15,216 nucleotides of DNA from assembly GCA_044227705.1 (NCBI GenBank), contig JBGAWE010000098.1:1-15216 (forward strand), read 5' to 3'. Every line of letters starts with the position of its first letter. The first letter of the stretch is position 1. Under the pieces are notes generated by a model. The model searched no databases. It worked only from the letters and a program-made list of their open reading frames with translations, and was not told the DNA's origin. The stretch comes from JANOQP01 sp044227705. GTDB taxonomy: Bacteria; Bacteroidota; Bacteroidia; Chitinophagales; Saprospiraceae. Shown in pieces: positions 14,534 through 15,216 of the stretch. The position numbers and the translations under genes are program-made.

Positions 14534-14558
14534 AAGACGCGATGCATCGCGTCTCTAC
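14534..14558. repeat. Palindromic repeat just upstream of mltG
   Basis: GACGCGATG (14536-14544) is followed by its exact reverse complement (14545-14553), then TCTAC as in the perfect copy at 13188-13215. The left outer bases differ. It ends four bases before the mltG start codon, so a hairpin here would sit over the ribosome entry region of the mltG message. Confidence 0.85.
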
Positions 14559-14562
14559 CCAG

Positions 14563-15216
14563 ATGGCTTCAATCAAAAACCTGCTTCTTTTATTGGCCGC
14601 CGCCGCGCTGGCCGTCTATCTTTTCGCATGGGACTACGCTAAAGCCATGTGGCTCGACCGCGTCCCGAGCGGCCTCGCCGACGAGTTCGTCGAAATCCCG
14701 ACCGGCTCCAGTTTCGACGACGTGGTCGGCATTCTGACCCAAAAGGGCGTGGTCTCCGACGAGCCGACCTTCCGCAAGCTCTCCGAAAAGATGAACTACA
14801 AGAAGGAGCGGATGCGCGCCGGGCGGTTCAAAATCAAGGCGGGCTGGAACTACAAAGACCTCGTCGGTCACCTTCGGAACGGCGAGCAGGCCCCCGTCAA
14901 GGTCGTGCTGAACAACGAACGGCTTTTGGAGGACGTGGCGGGGAAGGTCAGCCGGTTCGTCGAGGCGGATTCGCTCTCCTTTCTCCAATATTTCATGGAC
15001 AAAAAGCGGCTCGACTCCCTCGGCCTCAACGAGAACACGCTGATGACGCTGTTCATTCCGAACACCTACGAGATGTTTTGGACTGCGACGCCCGCCCAGT
15101 TCGTGGCGCGGATGAAGAAGGAGCACGACGCTTTTTGGTCGAAGAACAACCGGCTCGAAAAGGCGAAAGCGTTGAACATGACCCCCGAACAGGTCTACTC
15201 GCTGGCCTCCATCGTC
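14563..15216 (+). CDS. mltG: Endolytic transglycosylase MltG (3' end cut by window)
   Basis: The first 218 codons are visible. The protein is an inner-membrane lytic transglycosylase of the YceG family that cleaves nascent peptidoglycan strands in the periplasm and is thought to terminate glycan chains. Residues 5-22 form an N-terminal membrane anchor (LLLLLAAAALAVYLFAW). A LysM-like region follows (EIPTGSSFDDVVGILTQKGVV, then AGRFKIKAGWNYKDLVGHL). The catalytic domain begins near LFIPNTYEMFW. The window ends at YSLASIV; in the family the next residue is the catalytic glutamate, so the active site is just outside. ATG 14563 is the only start that places the anchor correctly. It lies 87 bases after pepT, and the gap contains two palindromes. 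Confidence 0.95.
   Translation, partial: MASIKNLLLLLAAAALAVYLFAWDYAKAMWLDRVPSGLADEFVEIPTGSSFDDVVGILTQKGVVSDEPTFRKLSEKMNYKKERMRAGRFKIKAGWNYKDLVGHLRNGEQAPVKVVLNNERLLEDVAGKVSRFVEADSLSFLQYFMDKKRLDSLGLNENTLMTLFIPNTYEMFWTATPAQFVARMKKEHDAFWSKNNRLEKAKALNMTPEQVYSLASIV

Overview
The window comes from a GC-rich member of the Bacteroidota, most likely the class Saprospiria (the phylum is well supported, the class is inference). Two proteins end in type IX secretion (T9SS) sorting domains, and one of them also carries a GEVED domain. A DUF1573 protein and a TonB C-terminal domain of the Bacteroidota type are present. Possible promoter -7 boxes fit the Bacteroidota pattern TAnnTTTG. There is no tRNA, rRNA, CRISPR array, IS element or phage gene, and no gap above about 165 bases.

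Layout. Positions 1-3497 are on the minus strand: the tmRNA partner smpB, then a very large secreted GDSL/SGNH-type esterase (sialate O-acetylesterase-like, two CARDB-like modules, GEVED, T9SS tail) that runs off the left edge. Positions 3616-4920 on the plus strand hold the most unusual gene, a fusion of an N-terminal TIR domain, a charged coiled coil, one membrane helix and a C-terminal TonB domain. It converges on the next gene with one base between the stop codons. Positions 4922-9097 on the minus strand hold an exported YVTN beta-propeller/phosphoesterase and a lipoprotein with a periplasmic-binding-protein fold; a double palindromic repeat lies between them. Positions 9261-15216 on the plus strand are mostly housekeeping: dnaG primase, a small DUF1573 protein, a 107-residue protein that is almost only a T9SS sorting domain, a rho-independent terminator, cdsA, pepT and the start of mltG.

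The plus-strand block covers replication priming, phospholipid synthesis, peptide turnover and peptidoglycan processing. The genes look like neighbours rather than one pathway. A second family of short palindromes, with the half-site GTAGAGACGCGATG, sits in the cdsA-pepT-mltG gaps. Copies overlap the TAG stop codons of cdsA and pepT.

The best candidate for something undescribed is the TIR-TonB fusion at 3616-4920. It looks built to connect a cytoplasmic TIR domain, possibly an NAD-cleaving one, to a periplasmic domain of a kind that contacts TonB-dependent outer-membrane receptors. No ExbB/ExbD or other defence gene is adjacent, so it would act alone or with partners elsewhere.
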